From DATEPR01 sp036503065 (GTDB taxonomy: Bacteria; Actinomycetota; Actinomycetes; Mycobacteriales; Pseudonocardiaceae), in NCBI GenBank assembly GCA_036503065.1, contig DASXXM010000167.1, positions 1-5,167 of the forward strand: a stretch of 5,167 bases of DNA, in the 5' to 3' direction. The position numbers and the translations under genes are program-made. Shown in pieces: positions 1-5,167 of this stretch. The notes under the pieces are model-generated. The model saw only the letters and a program-made list of their open reading frames with translations, had not been told where the DNA came from and searched no databases. Position 1 is the stretch's first letter, and every line of letters begins with the position of its first letter.

Positions 1-552
1 GCTGGCCACCACGCGGCCGGCCAGCGCCGCCACCGCGTCCAACGTGTCGCCGCGGGCCGTGGCCGCGCCGACGATCTTCTCCAGCAGCACCGTGCCGCCG
101 ACACCGCGTCGGCCCGCGGTGTACGTCGAGTCCTTCACCGCGACGTCGTCGTCGATCACCACGGTTCGCACCGACGTGCCGTCGGCTTCGGCGAGTTCCG
201 CGGCGGTCTCGAAGTTCAGCACGTCACCGGTGTAGTTCTTGACCAGCAGCAACACGCCCGCGCCGCCGTCGACCGCGGTGATCGCGGCCTGGATGGCGTC
301 CGGTGTCGGTGACGTGAAGACGGCGCCCGGCACCGCGGCATCCAACATGCCGGGGCCGACGAACCCGCCGTGCAACGGCTCGTGGCCGGCGCCGCCGCCG
401 GACACGACGCCGACCTTGCCGGCCACGGGCGCGTCCGCCCTGGCCACGACGGCCGGCTCGAACGTGATCCGCAGCAGATCAGGATGGGCGGCCGCCATGC
501 CGCGCAGGGAGTCGACCACCACGGTCGACGGGTCGTTGATGATCTTCTTCAT
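1..552 (-). CDS. dhaK: Dihydroxyacetone kinase subunit DhaK (N-terminal 184 residues; C-terminus beyond the window)
   Basis: DhaK is the cytoplasmic substrate-binding subunit of dihydroxyacetone kinase. With DhaL it phosphorylates dihydroxyacetone to dihydroxyacetone phosphate, using ATP or a phosphotransferase-system DhaM. The reading frame is open from ATG at 552 to position 1, giving 184 codons of the usual roughly 330. The N-terminus (MKKIINDP) matches E. coli DhaK closely. Family motifs follow in order: RADAPVAGKV (residues 38-47), GGGAGHEP (52-59), FTSPTPD (79-85), KNYTGDVLNFE (105-115), VVIDDDVAVKDS and YTAGRRGVGGTVL. His57 and Asp110 correspond to E. coli His56 and Asp109 of the active site. 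The histidine that covalently binds the substrate (about 218-220) lies outside the window, so activity cannot be confirmed. GGGAG replaces the commoner GGGSG, a mild change. A GGAGG lies 7 nt before the ATG. The gene starts 54 nt after the aldehyde dehydrogenase stop and is probably co-transcribed with it; dhaL is expected next, off the left edge. Identification is very secure. Confidence 0.95.
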   Translation of the reverse strand, partial: MKKIINDPSTVVVDSLRGMAAAHPDLLRITFEPAVVARADAPVAGKVGVVSGGGAGHEPLHGGFVGPGMLDAAVPGAVFTSPTPDAIQAAITAVDGGAGVLLLVKNYTGDVLNFETAAELAEADGTSVRTVVIDDDVAVKDSTYTAGRRGVGGTVLLEKIVGAATARGDTLDAVAALAGRVVAS

Positions 553-556
553 CGCT

Positions 557-602
557 GCGCCTCCGTGGCTTCGGTGCCTCCTCTTTCTACACCCGGAGGC
601 GC
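557..602 (-). promoter_or_regulatory. Intercistronic hairpin that can mask the dhaK ribosome binding site
   Basis: On the transcript, GCGCCTCCG (602-594) is a perfect complement of CGGAGGCGC (565-557), separated by a 28-nt loop. The loop can form a smaller GGC-ACCGAA-GCC hairpin (578-567). The upstream arm begins 4 nt after the aldehyde dehydrogenase TGA, so a ribosome finishing that gene would cover it, while the downstream arm holds the dhaK GGAGG. There is no following U-run, so it does not look like an intrinsic terminator. The pairing is seen directly; its role in translational coupling is inference. Confidence 0.5.
560..564 (-). promoter_or_regulatory. Shine-Dalgarno of dhaK, inside an inverted repeat
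   Basis: GGAGG on the minus strand ends 7 nt before the dhaK ATG, a good spacing that supports the start at 552. The same bases are part of the 3' arm of a 9-bp inverted repeat (557-565 with 594-602), so this ribosome site may be masked in the mRNA. A second, stronger-looking GAGGAGG at 577-583 is about 24 nt from the ATG, too far to serve it, and has no start codon of its own nearby. Confidence 0.7.
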
Positions 603-606
603 CCGC

Positions 607-2115
607 TCAACGTCCGTAACGCAGGCGCACCAGCCGCAACAACCTGCGCACGGTGTGCCCGCCGCGACGGAAGCTCATCGGCCGCAGCAGCGGACGGAAC
701 CGCTGCCGGGTCACCGACTGGGCCCTGGCGAACTCGCGCAGGCCGTCCTCGCCGTGGATACGCCCGAAACCGGAGTCACCGGATCCGCCGAACGGCAGCG
801 CGGGCACCGCGGCGAACGACAGCACCGAGTTGATCGACACCATGCCGGCACGCAGCCGGGCGGCCAGTTCCGGGCCACGTGCCTTCGCGAACACGGCCGC
901 ACCCAGCGCATAGCGGCTCGCGTTGGCCAGTTCGACCGCCTCGTCCGCGTCCCGCACCCGGTTGATCACCACGGTCGGCCCGAACGTCTCGTCGGTCATC
1001 GCGAGCGCGTCCGCCGGCACGTCGACCAGCACGACCGGCTCGACGTACGGCGGCCGCACCGAGTCGAGACTCCCGACCACCGCGCGGCCGCCCCTGGCGA
1101 TGGCGTCCGCGATGTGCGAACGGACCACGTCGACCTGGGACGGGATGGTCAGCGGCCCGACGTCGGCCGTTGGCTGCGCCCCGGTGCGCAGCGCGCGGGT
1201 CCGGTCCACGACCTGGTCGATGAACTCGTCCGCCAGTGCGTCGACCACGTAGACCCGCTCGACACCGGCGCAGGTCTGGCCCGCGTTGGCCATCGCGCCC
1301 CAGACCGCGGCGTCGGCGGCGGCATCGACGTCCGCGTCGGTGTCCACGATCAGCGCGTCCTTGCCGCCGCACTCCATCAGCACCGGCGTCAGCGTCTCGG
1401 CGCACGTCGCCATCACGCGCCGGCCGGTCGTGGCCGAGCCGGTGAACGCGATCTTGTCCACACCGGACCGACACAGCGCCGCGCCCGTCTCGCCCGGCCC
1501 GGTCACCACGGACAGCACCGGATGCTCCGGCACGACCTCGGCGAACGTCTCGGCGAGCCACGTGCCGACTCCCGGCGTGTACTCGCTCGGCTTGAACACC
1601 ACGGCGTTGCCGACCGCGAGTGCGTAGGCGATCGAGCCCATCGGCGTGAACACCGGATAGTTCCACGGGCCGATCACGCCGATCACGCCCAGCGGGTGGT
1701 ACTCGACGGTGGCGGCCTGGTTCATCATCAGCAGCCCGGCGGGCACACCGCGCCTGCGCAGCACGCGTTCGGCGTTGCCGGCGGCCCAGTGCAGGTGGTC
1801 GATCACCAGGACGAGTTCGAGGCGGGCATCGTCGGCCGGTTTGCCGGTCTCGGCGGACATCAGCGTGACCAGGTCCTCGACCCGACGCGTGATCAGCTTG
1901 CGCCACGCGTCCAGCCGCTCCTTGCGACCGGCGAACCCGAGCTCCCGCCACCACTGCGCCGCGATCCGGGCCACGGCCACCCTGGCGGCCACCTCGCCCG
2001 CGTTGTGCACCGGATGGCTGCCGACGAACTCGCCGGTCCGCGGATCTGTCGACGTGAAATCCCGTCGAGTCTTCCCGTTTCCGGTCGACGTGTCGTCAAC
2101 AGCCGGCTGTGCCAT
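607..2115 (-). CDS. NAD(P)-dependent aldehyde dehydrogenase, 502 residues
   Basis: A cytoplasmic enzyme of the aldehyde dehydrogenase superfamily, which oxidises an aldehyde to the carboxylic acid with NAD+ or NADP+. All core residues are present: oxyanion-hole Asn152 in GPWNYPVF, cofactor-binding Lys175 in FKPSEYTPG, the FTGSATTGRR turn (224-233), general-base Glu248 in MECGGKD, nucleophile Cys282 in GQTCAGVERVYV, and Glu376 in ETFGP. The Glu-to-Cys spacing of 34 residues is the same as in human ALDH2. Late motifs include SINSVLSFAAVPALPFGG (427-444) and SGFGRIHG (448-455). The last about 31 residues form an arginine-rich tail ending in RLRYGR. I chose ATG at 2115 because GGGAGG lies 5 nt upstream; the frame stays open to an ATG at 2298, but those extra 61 residues are low-complexity, look non-coding and would overlap the preceding gene. 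The overall sequence resembles actinobacterial succinate-semialdehyde or broad-range aldehyde dehydrogenases, but the substrate is unknown. It sits between a membrane-protein pair and dhaK, suggesting a role in triose, polyol or sugar catabolism. Confidence 0.94.
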   Translation of the reverse strand: MAQPAVDDTSTGNGKTRRDFTSTDPRTGEFVGSHPVHNAGEVAARVAVARIAAQWWRELGFAGRKERLDAWRKLITRRVEDLVTLMSAETGKPADDARLELVLVIDHLHWAAGNAERVLRRRGVPAGLLMMNQAATVEYHPLGVIGVIGPWNYPVFTPMGSIAYALAVGNAVVFKPSEYTPGVGTWLAETFAEVVPEHPVLSVVTGPGETGAALCRSGVDKIAFTGSATTGRRVMATCAETLTPVLMECGGKDALIVDTDADVDAAADAAVWGAMANAGQTCAGVERVYVVDALADEFIDQVVDRTRALRTGAQPTADVGPLTIPSQVDVVRSHIADAIARGGRAVVGSLDSVRPPYVEPVVLVDVPADALAMTDETFGPTVVINRVRDADEAVELANASRYALGAAVFAKARGPELAARLRAGMVSINSVLSFAAVPALPFGGSGDSGFGRIHGEDGLREFARAQSVTRQRFRPLLRPMSFRRGGHTVRRLLRLVRLRYGR

Positions 2116-2120
2116 CCATG

Positions 2121-2126
2121 CCTCCC
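2121..2126 (-). promoter_or_regulatory. Shine-Dalgarno of the aldehyde dehydrogenase (decides the start)
   Basis: GGGAGG on the minus strand, 5 nt before ATG at 2115. It favours this start over the in-frame upstream ATG at 2298. An overlapping ATG at 2119 is in a different frame and too close to the site to compete well. Confidence 0.7.
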
Positions 2127-2157
2127 ACGCCCCGTGACTACCCCGGAGGGTACGTGG
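2125..2157 (-). promoter_or_regulatory. Stable UNCG-type hairpin before the aldehyde dehydrogenase
   Basis: In the transcript, UACCC (2152-2148) pairs with GGGUA (2143-2139) around the loop UCCG, closed by C-G, which fits the extra-stable cUNCGg tetraloop class. A flanking CCACG (2157-2153) can stack below it by pairing with CGUGG (2129-2125), leaving a 9-nt bulge and touching the first two bases of the GGGAGG ribosome site. No U-run follows, so this is not a classic terminator. A role in mRNA processing, stability or tuning of translation is inference. Confidence 0.4.
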
Positions 2158-2183
2158 CCGGCTCCGCTCCGTCATCCGGCAAG

Positions 2184-2462
2184 TCAGTCGCGGGTGGTCC
2201 GGTCCGGCGTCGGCTGCGACGTGGGCACGACCGTCGGTCGCAGCACAGCCCACAGCCCGAACAGGATCGCGAGGACCAGCATCGGGATGCCGGTCCACAG
2301 GTTCACGTTGATGTTCACGTTCTGACCACTCGCCGTGTAGGTCTTGGCATGGGCCAGCAGGCCCATCAACGTGACGACGATCCCGTAGACGGCGAACAGG
2401 AACGCCAGAATCCAGCGCAGATCGAAAAGTGACACCCGGCCGCGCACCGGCTGATCAGCCAC
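2184..2462 (-). CDS. Small protein with two membrane segments, probable accessory partner of the adjacent symporter
   Basis: A 92-residue protein of unknown biochemical function. It has a short polar N-terminus, a first hydrophobic helix at about residues 16-37 (FDLRWILAFLFAVYGIVV and on), a polar connecting stretch at about 38-54 with alternating asparagines (NVNINVNLW), a second helix at about 55-75, and a proline/threonine-rich charged tail (76-92). The start is GTG at 2462 with GAGGAG 5 nt upstream; the stop is TGA at 2184-2186. Its start is only 13 nt after the stop of the symporter gene, and its ribosome site fills that gap, so the two are surely co-transcribed and probably translated together. 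Several symporters of the same superfamily are encoded next to small two-helix proteins (for example YjcH with ActP, YhdT with PanF), so an accessory-subunit role is a reasonable inference. I do not see clear sequence similarity to those partners. It is a real gene by spacing, ribosome site and membrane topology; the function is unproven. Confidence 0.85.
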   Translation of the reverse strand: MADQPVRGRVSLFDLRWILAFLFAVYGIVVTLMGLLAHAKTYTASGQNVNINVNLWTGIPMLVLAILFGLWAVLRPTVVPTSQPTPDRTTRD

Positions 2463-2467
2463 GACTG

Positions 2468-2473
2468 CTCCTC
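2468..2473 (-). promoter_or_regulatory. Shine-Dalgarno of the small membrane protein gene
   Basis: GAGGAG on the minus strand, 5 nt before the GTG at 2462 and immediately after the symporter TAA stop (2478-2476). Its place in the 13-nt junction suggests ribosomes leaving the symporter gene can re-initiate here. Confidence 0.7.
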
Positions 2474-2475
2474 TC

Positions 2476-4200
2476 TTACCAGAACACGACGTTGAGCACC
2501 GCCGTGATCACCAACACACCGACGGCGAGCACGGCCGGCCTGCGATACCAGGCCCGGTCGCCCGGAATCTCCTCGCCACGCAGGTCTTCCCGTGGCGTCA
2601 GCGAGTACACCAGCCCACGCAGTTCGCTCTCCGGCTTCGGTTGGGTGCACAGCGACACGATCACGCTCACCACGATGTCCACCACGAACGCGACCAGCGC
2701 GCCGACGAAACTCGGCCCCTGCGTGTCGGTGCTGCCGAAGACGGTCAACACCCCGGTGTTGGCCAACACGAACACGGTGACCGCGGACGCGGTGCCCGAC
2801 ACCAGACCCGACCAGCCGGCCGCCTTGGTCATCCGCTTCCAGAACAGCGCCAGGATGAACGTGGCGAACAGCGGCGCGTTGAAGAAGCTGAACAGCGTCT
2901 GCAGGTAGTTCATCACGTTGCCGTAGCCGCTGGCGATGAACGCGGTCGCGATGGCCACGACGCAGCCGACGACCGTGACGGTGCGGCCGATCCGCAGGTA
3001 GTAGCCGTCCGGCCGGTTCCTGCGGATGTAGGGCTGCCAGATGTCGTAGGTGAACACGGTGTTGAACGAGCTGATGTTCGCCGCCATACCGGCCATGAAC
3101 GCGGCCAGCAGACCCGCGATCGCCACGCCGAGCATGCCGTTGGGCAGCAGGTCGCGCATCAGCAGCTCGGTGGCGTTGTTGTAGTTGATTCCGTTGAGGG
3201 ACTTCAGGTTCGGGTTCGCGGCCTGCGCGGCCTTGAACTTGGCCAGCTCCGGCGACAGCACGGCGGCCAGCATGCCGGGAATGAAGATCACCAGCACGAT
3301 GAACGTCTTGGGAAACGCGCCGATCAACGGCGTGCGCCGGGCCGCGGACATGTTCCGCGCCGACAGCGCACGCTGGACCTCGGCGAAGTTCGTTGTCCAG
3401 TAACCGAAGGACAGCACGAACCCGAGCCCGAACACGATGCCCAGCACGGACAGCACCGGGTTGTTGATGCCGGTGATGTTGGTGCCCGGCCAGGAGTGCA
3501 GCTGCGCGGACGGGTTGATGTTGGTCGCCCTGATCCTGTCCATCAGGCCGTTCCAGCCACCCACCTTGTTCAGCCCCACGATGGTGAGCGGGATCAGCAG
3601 GGCGAGGATGACGAAGAACTGCATCACCTCGTTGTAGATGGCCGCGGACAGGCCACCCAGCGTGGTGTAGGCCAGCACGATCGCGGCCGCGACGACGATC
3701 GACAGCCACAGCGGCCAGCCCAGCAGCAGGTTGACCACGGTGCCCAGCGCGTAGAGGTTGATGCCCGCGATGAGCACCTGCGCTATCGCGAAGCTCACCC
3801 CGTTGACCAGGTGCGTTGCCGGCCCGAACCGGCGCAGCAGGAACTCCGGCACGCTGCGCACCTTGGAGCCGTAGTAGAACGGCATCATCACCAGGCCGAG
3901 GAAGACCATGGCCGGGATCGCGCCGATCCAGTAGTAGTGCACGGTCGGCACCCCGAACTGCGCGCCGTTGGCCGTCATGCCGAAGATCTCGACCGCGCCC
4001 AGGTTCGCGGAGATGAACGCGAGACCGGTCACCCAGGCCGGCATCGAGCGACCGGACAGGAAGAAGTCCAGACTGGAGGAGACCGACCGACGGGCCATCG
4101 CGCCGATGCCCAGCACCAGGACGAAGTAGACCGCGATCAGGACGTAGTCGATCGGCGCGGCGTTCAGCCGGAGGCTGGCGTCGGCAAGAACCCGGGTCAC
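2476..4200 (-). CDS. Sodium:solute symporter (SSS/SLC5) family transporter, 574 residues
   Basis: An inner-membrane secondary transporter of the LeuT-fold SSS family, expected to import a solute with Na+. About 14 hydrophobic helices are visible; the first begins around YVLIAVYFVLVLGIG (residues 19-33). Family landmarks are DFFLSGRSMPAWVTGLAF (45-62), the SANLGAVEIFG segment of the first core helix (64-74), the RSVPEFLLRRFGP loop (115-127), the AYTTLGGLSAAIYNEVMQ segment (177-194), and AANISSFNTVFTYDIW (373-388), corresponding to the helix-8 region whose serines help form the sodium site in vSGLT. The overall pattern resembles sugar-type symporters such as vSGLT more than the acetate or proline branches, but the solute cannot be assigned. 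Two in-frame GTG codons, 4206 and 4200, could start it. I chose 4200 because GGGAGG (4207-4212) is 6 nt away, whereas it directly abuts 4206 (576 residues). It is the first gene of a four-gene unit with a small membrane protein, aldehyde dehydrogenase and dhaK, which suggests import of a polyol, triose or sugar. Confidence 0.92.
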   Translation of the reverse strand: MTRVLADASLRLNAAPIDYVLIAVYFVLVLGIGAMARRSVSSSLDFFLSGRSMPAWVTGLAFISANLGAVEIFGMTANGAQFGVPTVHYYWIGAIPAMVFLGLVMMPFYYGSKVRSVPEFLLRRFGPATHLVNGVSFAIAQVLIAGINLYALGTVVNLLLGWPLWLSIVVAAAIVLAYTTLGGLSAAIYNEVMQFFVILALLIPLTIVGLNKVGGWNGLMDRIRATNINPSAQLHSWPGTNITGINNPVLSVLGIVFGLGFVLSFGYWTTNFAEVQRALSARNMSAARRTPLIGAFPKTFIVLVIFIPGMLAAVLSPELAKFKAAQAANPNLKSLNGINYNNATELLMRDLLPNGMLGVAIAGLLAAFMAGMAANISSFNTVFTYDIWQPYIRRNRPDGYYLRIGRTVTVVGCVVAIATAFIASGYGNVMNYLQTLFSFFNAPLFATFILALFWKRMTKAAGWSGLVSGTASAVTVFVLANTGVLTVFGSTDTQGPSFVGALVAFVVDIVVSVIVSLCTQPKPESELRGLVYSLTPREDLRGEEIPGDRAWYRRPAVLAVGVLVITAVLNVVFW

Positions 4201-4289
4201 ACGCACCCTCCCGTCATGGTGTGGACATAGCGGTCATCCGATCACTGGACGGGCCGATCCGCCACCCGACGCGCCTGTGCCACCCTGGG
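4201..4289. promoter_or_regulatory. Divergent intergenic region between the symporter operon and the CtaG-like gene
   Basis: About 90 bp that should contain promoters for both directions. I see no convincing paired -35/-10 consensus on either strand; the best minus-strand -10-like hexamer is TATGTC (4229-4224), with no matching -35. A perfect 14-bp inverted repeat, CCACCC-TG-GGGTGG (4280-4293), lies at its right end over the CtaG-like start codons. Two direct copies of CCGATC occur at 4238-4243 and 4254-4259. The divergent layout makes this the likely control region; specific sites are unproven. Confidence 0.45.
4207..4212 (-). promoter_or_regulatory. Shine-Dalgarno of the symporter (decides the start)
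   Basis: GGGAGG on the minus strand lies 6 nt upstream of GTG 4200 and runs directly into GTG 4206, favouring 4200 as the true start. A nearby ATG (4217) opens only a five-codon frame before reaching the stop (TGA) that overlaps GTG 4200. Confidence 0.6.
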
Positions 4290-4293
4290 GTGG
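4280..4293. repeat. 14-bp inverted repeat at the CtaG-like gene start
   Basis: CCACCC and GGGTGG are perfect complements separated by TG. The repeat covers the first candidate GTG start (4290) and touches the second (4293). It could be an operator for a dimeric regulator or a short hairpin affecting initiation. Short GC-rich palindromes are common by chance in this kind of DNA, so the assignment is tentative. Confidence 0.35.
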
Positions 4294-5167
4294 TGCCCCC
4301 CTTGACGTTGCCCGTTGTCCTGACCGGATGGACGCCCGACCTGCCGACGATCGGGTTCGTCGCGCTGCTGGGCGCCGGCTACGTGGCTGCGGTTCGTCGG
4401 CACGCACGTGGCGCGGATACCCCGTGGCCCAGGTCCCGACACGTGGCGTTCGGCGTCGGCTTGGCCCTGATCGCGTTGCTCGGGGTTTCGTTCGTCGGCC
4501 GGTATGCGGACACGTTGTTCTGGGTGCGGGCGCTGCAGGTGATCACGTTGTTGATGGTGGTGCCGCTGTGCCTTGCGCTCGGTTCACCGGTCGCGCTCGT
4601 GCTGGCCGTTGCCCCGTCATTGCGAGCAGTGCTGGCCAGCCAGGTGGCACGGGTCCTGACGTTCCCGGCGACGGCGTCGTTGCTGCTGGTGGCCACGCCG
4701 TGGCTGCTGTACTTCACCGGCTGGTACCCGTTGGTACTGCGCAACACGGTCGTGGACCACCTGTCGCGGCTGGCGCTGCTGTTGGTCGGCTTCCTGTACT
4801 TCTACAGCCGCCTGCAACTGGACCCGGTCCCCCGGAGGTACCCGCACCTGATCTCGATCGTGATCACGTTCGTCGAGGTGATCTTCGACGCCGCGCTGGG
4901 CCTGGTCCTGTGGCTGAACCCGCACATCGTCGCGGAGGCGTACTACCAGTCCGTCGGCCGCACGTGGGGCCCGAGCCCGCGCACGGACCAGATCATCGGC
5001 GCCGGCATCCTGTGGCTGGTAGGCGACCTGGCCGGCCTACCGTTCCTGGGCGCCCTCATGAACAGAATGTCCCACGACGACGCCAAGGAAGCCGTCGAGA
5101 TCGACCGCCAACTCGATGCCGCCGAAGACCCCACCACCCCACCGAAACTCTGGTGGGAAGACGACCC
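4290..5167 (+). CDS. Cytochrome c oxidase assembly (CtaG/Caa3_CtaG) family membrane protein, C-terminus just beyond the window
   Basis: The plus-strand frame is open from GTG 4290 to the window end without a stop (292 full codons). The protein has about seven hydrophobic helices (roughly residues 19-36, 52-70, 80-105, 121-143, 155-173, 186-209, 234-258), as expected for CtaG, which is linked to copper delivery during cytochrome c oxidase assembly. Recognisable family motifs are GWTPD near the N-terminus (13-17), LMVVPLCLALGSP (88-100), LLYFTGWYPLVLRN (139-152), LDPVPRRYPH (177-186) and TWGPSPRTDQIIGAGILW (225-242), followed by an acidic cytoplasmic tail ending WWEDDP. Histidines normal for the family appear replaced: the HMxQH-type segment reads RALQV (80-84), and later membrane histidines are also missing. 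It may therefore be a divergent paralogue without the usual copper role. The start is uncertain: GTG 4290 and 4293 fit the family N-terminus (PPLTLP), no clear Shine-Dalgarno precedes them, and an in-frame GTG at 4221 is possible. It is divergent from, and probably unrelated to, the symporter operon. Confidence 0.87.
   Translation, partial: MVPPLTLPVVLTGWTPDLPTIGFVALLGAGYVAAVRRHARGADTPWPRSRHVAFGVGLALIALLGVSFVGRYADTLFWVRALQVITLLMVVPLCLALGSPVALVLAVAPSLRAVLASQVARVLTFPATASLLLVATPWLLYFTGWYPLVLRNTVVDHLSRLALLLVGFLYFYSRLQLDPVPRRYPHLISIVITFVEVIFDAALGLVLWLNPHIVAEAYYQSVGRTWGPSPRTDQIIGAGILWLVGDLAGLPFLGALMNRMSHDDAKEAVEIDRQLDAAEDPTTPPKLWWEDD

Noticed and set aside
553..606. Intrinsic terminator between the aldehyde dehydrogenase and dhaK
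   Set aside because: The stem includes the dhaK ribosome site and is not followed by a U-run, so regulation of translation is a better explanation than termination.
2116..2298. 61-residue N-terminal extension of the aldehyde dehydrogenase from ATG 2298
   Set aside because: It overlaps the small membrane protein gene, has no family resemblance, and ATG 2115 has a well-spaced GGGAGG.
370..2325. 651-residue plus-strand open frame opposite the aldehyde dehydrogenase and dhaK
   Set aside because: It is rich in Arg, His, Gly and Pro with no recognisable domain, and lies opposite genes with full sets of catalytic motifs. Long antisense frames are expected in DNA with extreme third-position GC.
2366..3709. 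447-residue minus-strand frame inside the symporter gene
   Set aside because: It overlaps the symporter on the same strand in another frame, is Arg/Gly/His-rich and lacks membrane segments or motifs; a frame shadow.
2641..4230. 529-residue plus-strand open frame opposite the symporter
   Set aside because: Composition is dominated by His, Arg, Asp, Gln and Gly, typical of an antisense shadow of a hydrophobic membrane-protein gene; it has no domain or ribosome site.
4302..4307. TTGACG resembling a -35 element
   Set aside because: It lies inside the CtaG-like coding region and has no -10-like sequence 16-19 nt downstream.
4242..5137. Several 64-122 residue minus-strand frames opposite the CtaG-like gene
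   Set aside because: They are short, low-complexity and opposite a plus-strand frame that encodes a clear seven-helix family member continuing past the window edge.

Overview
The window is very GC-rich with strong G/C preference at third codon positions, GTG starts, and protein families typical of high-GC Actinobacteria. A member of the Pseudonocardiales (Amycolatopsis/Saccharothrix-like) is my best guess from the style of the proteins. This is inference; no marker gene is present.

Layout. Four genes lie head to tail on the minus strand and look like one operon, read from right to left: a sodium:solute symporter (SSS) family transporter (4200-2476), a 92-residue protein with two membrane segments (2462-2184), an NAD(P)-dependent aldehyde dehydrogenase (2115-607), and the N-terminal 184 residues of the dihydroxyacetone kinase subunit DhaK (552-1, running off the left edge). 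The gaps are 13, 68 and 54 nt, and none contains a recognisable intrinsic terminator. About 90 bp of divergent intergenic DNA separates this operon from a plus-strand gene (about 4290 to the right edge). That gene encodes a seven-helix membrane protein of the cytochrome c oxidase assembly (CtaG/Caa3_CtaG) family. No tRNA, rRNA, CRISPR array, IS element or integrase was seen.

How the genes may work together. The symporter, probably with the small membrane protein as an accessory subunit, would import a small organic solute. The aldehyde dehydrogenase would oxidise an aldehyde to its acid, and DhaK (with DhaL, expected beyond the left edge) would phosphorylate dihydroxyacetone or a related short ketose/triose. 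This suggests a catabolic module for a polyol, triose or sugar-derived aldehyde, but the substrate cannot be read from the sequence. The CtaG-like gene is transcribed divergently and is probably unrelated.

The most interesting points are these: a 9-bp inverted repeat that pairs the dhaK Shine-Dalgarno with bases just after the aldehyde dehydrogenase stop codon, a possible translational-coupling switch; a cUCCGg tetraloop hairpin just before the aldehyde dehydrogenase; the symporter plus small protein pair; and a CtaG-family protein that appears to lack the histidines usual in that family. I did not find evidence for a wholly new system. The window is mostly ordinary metabolism with a few unusual details.
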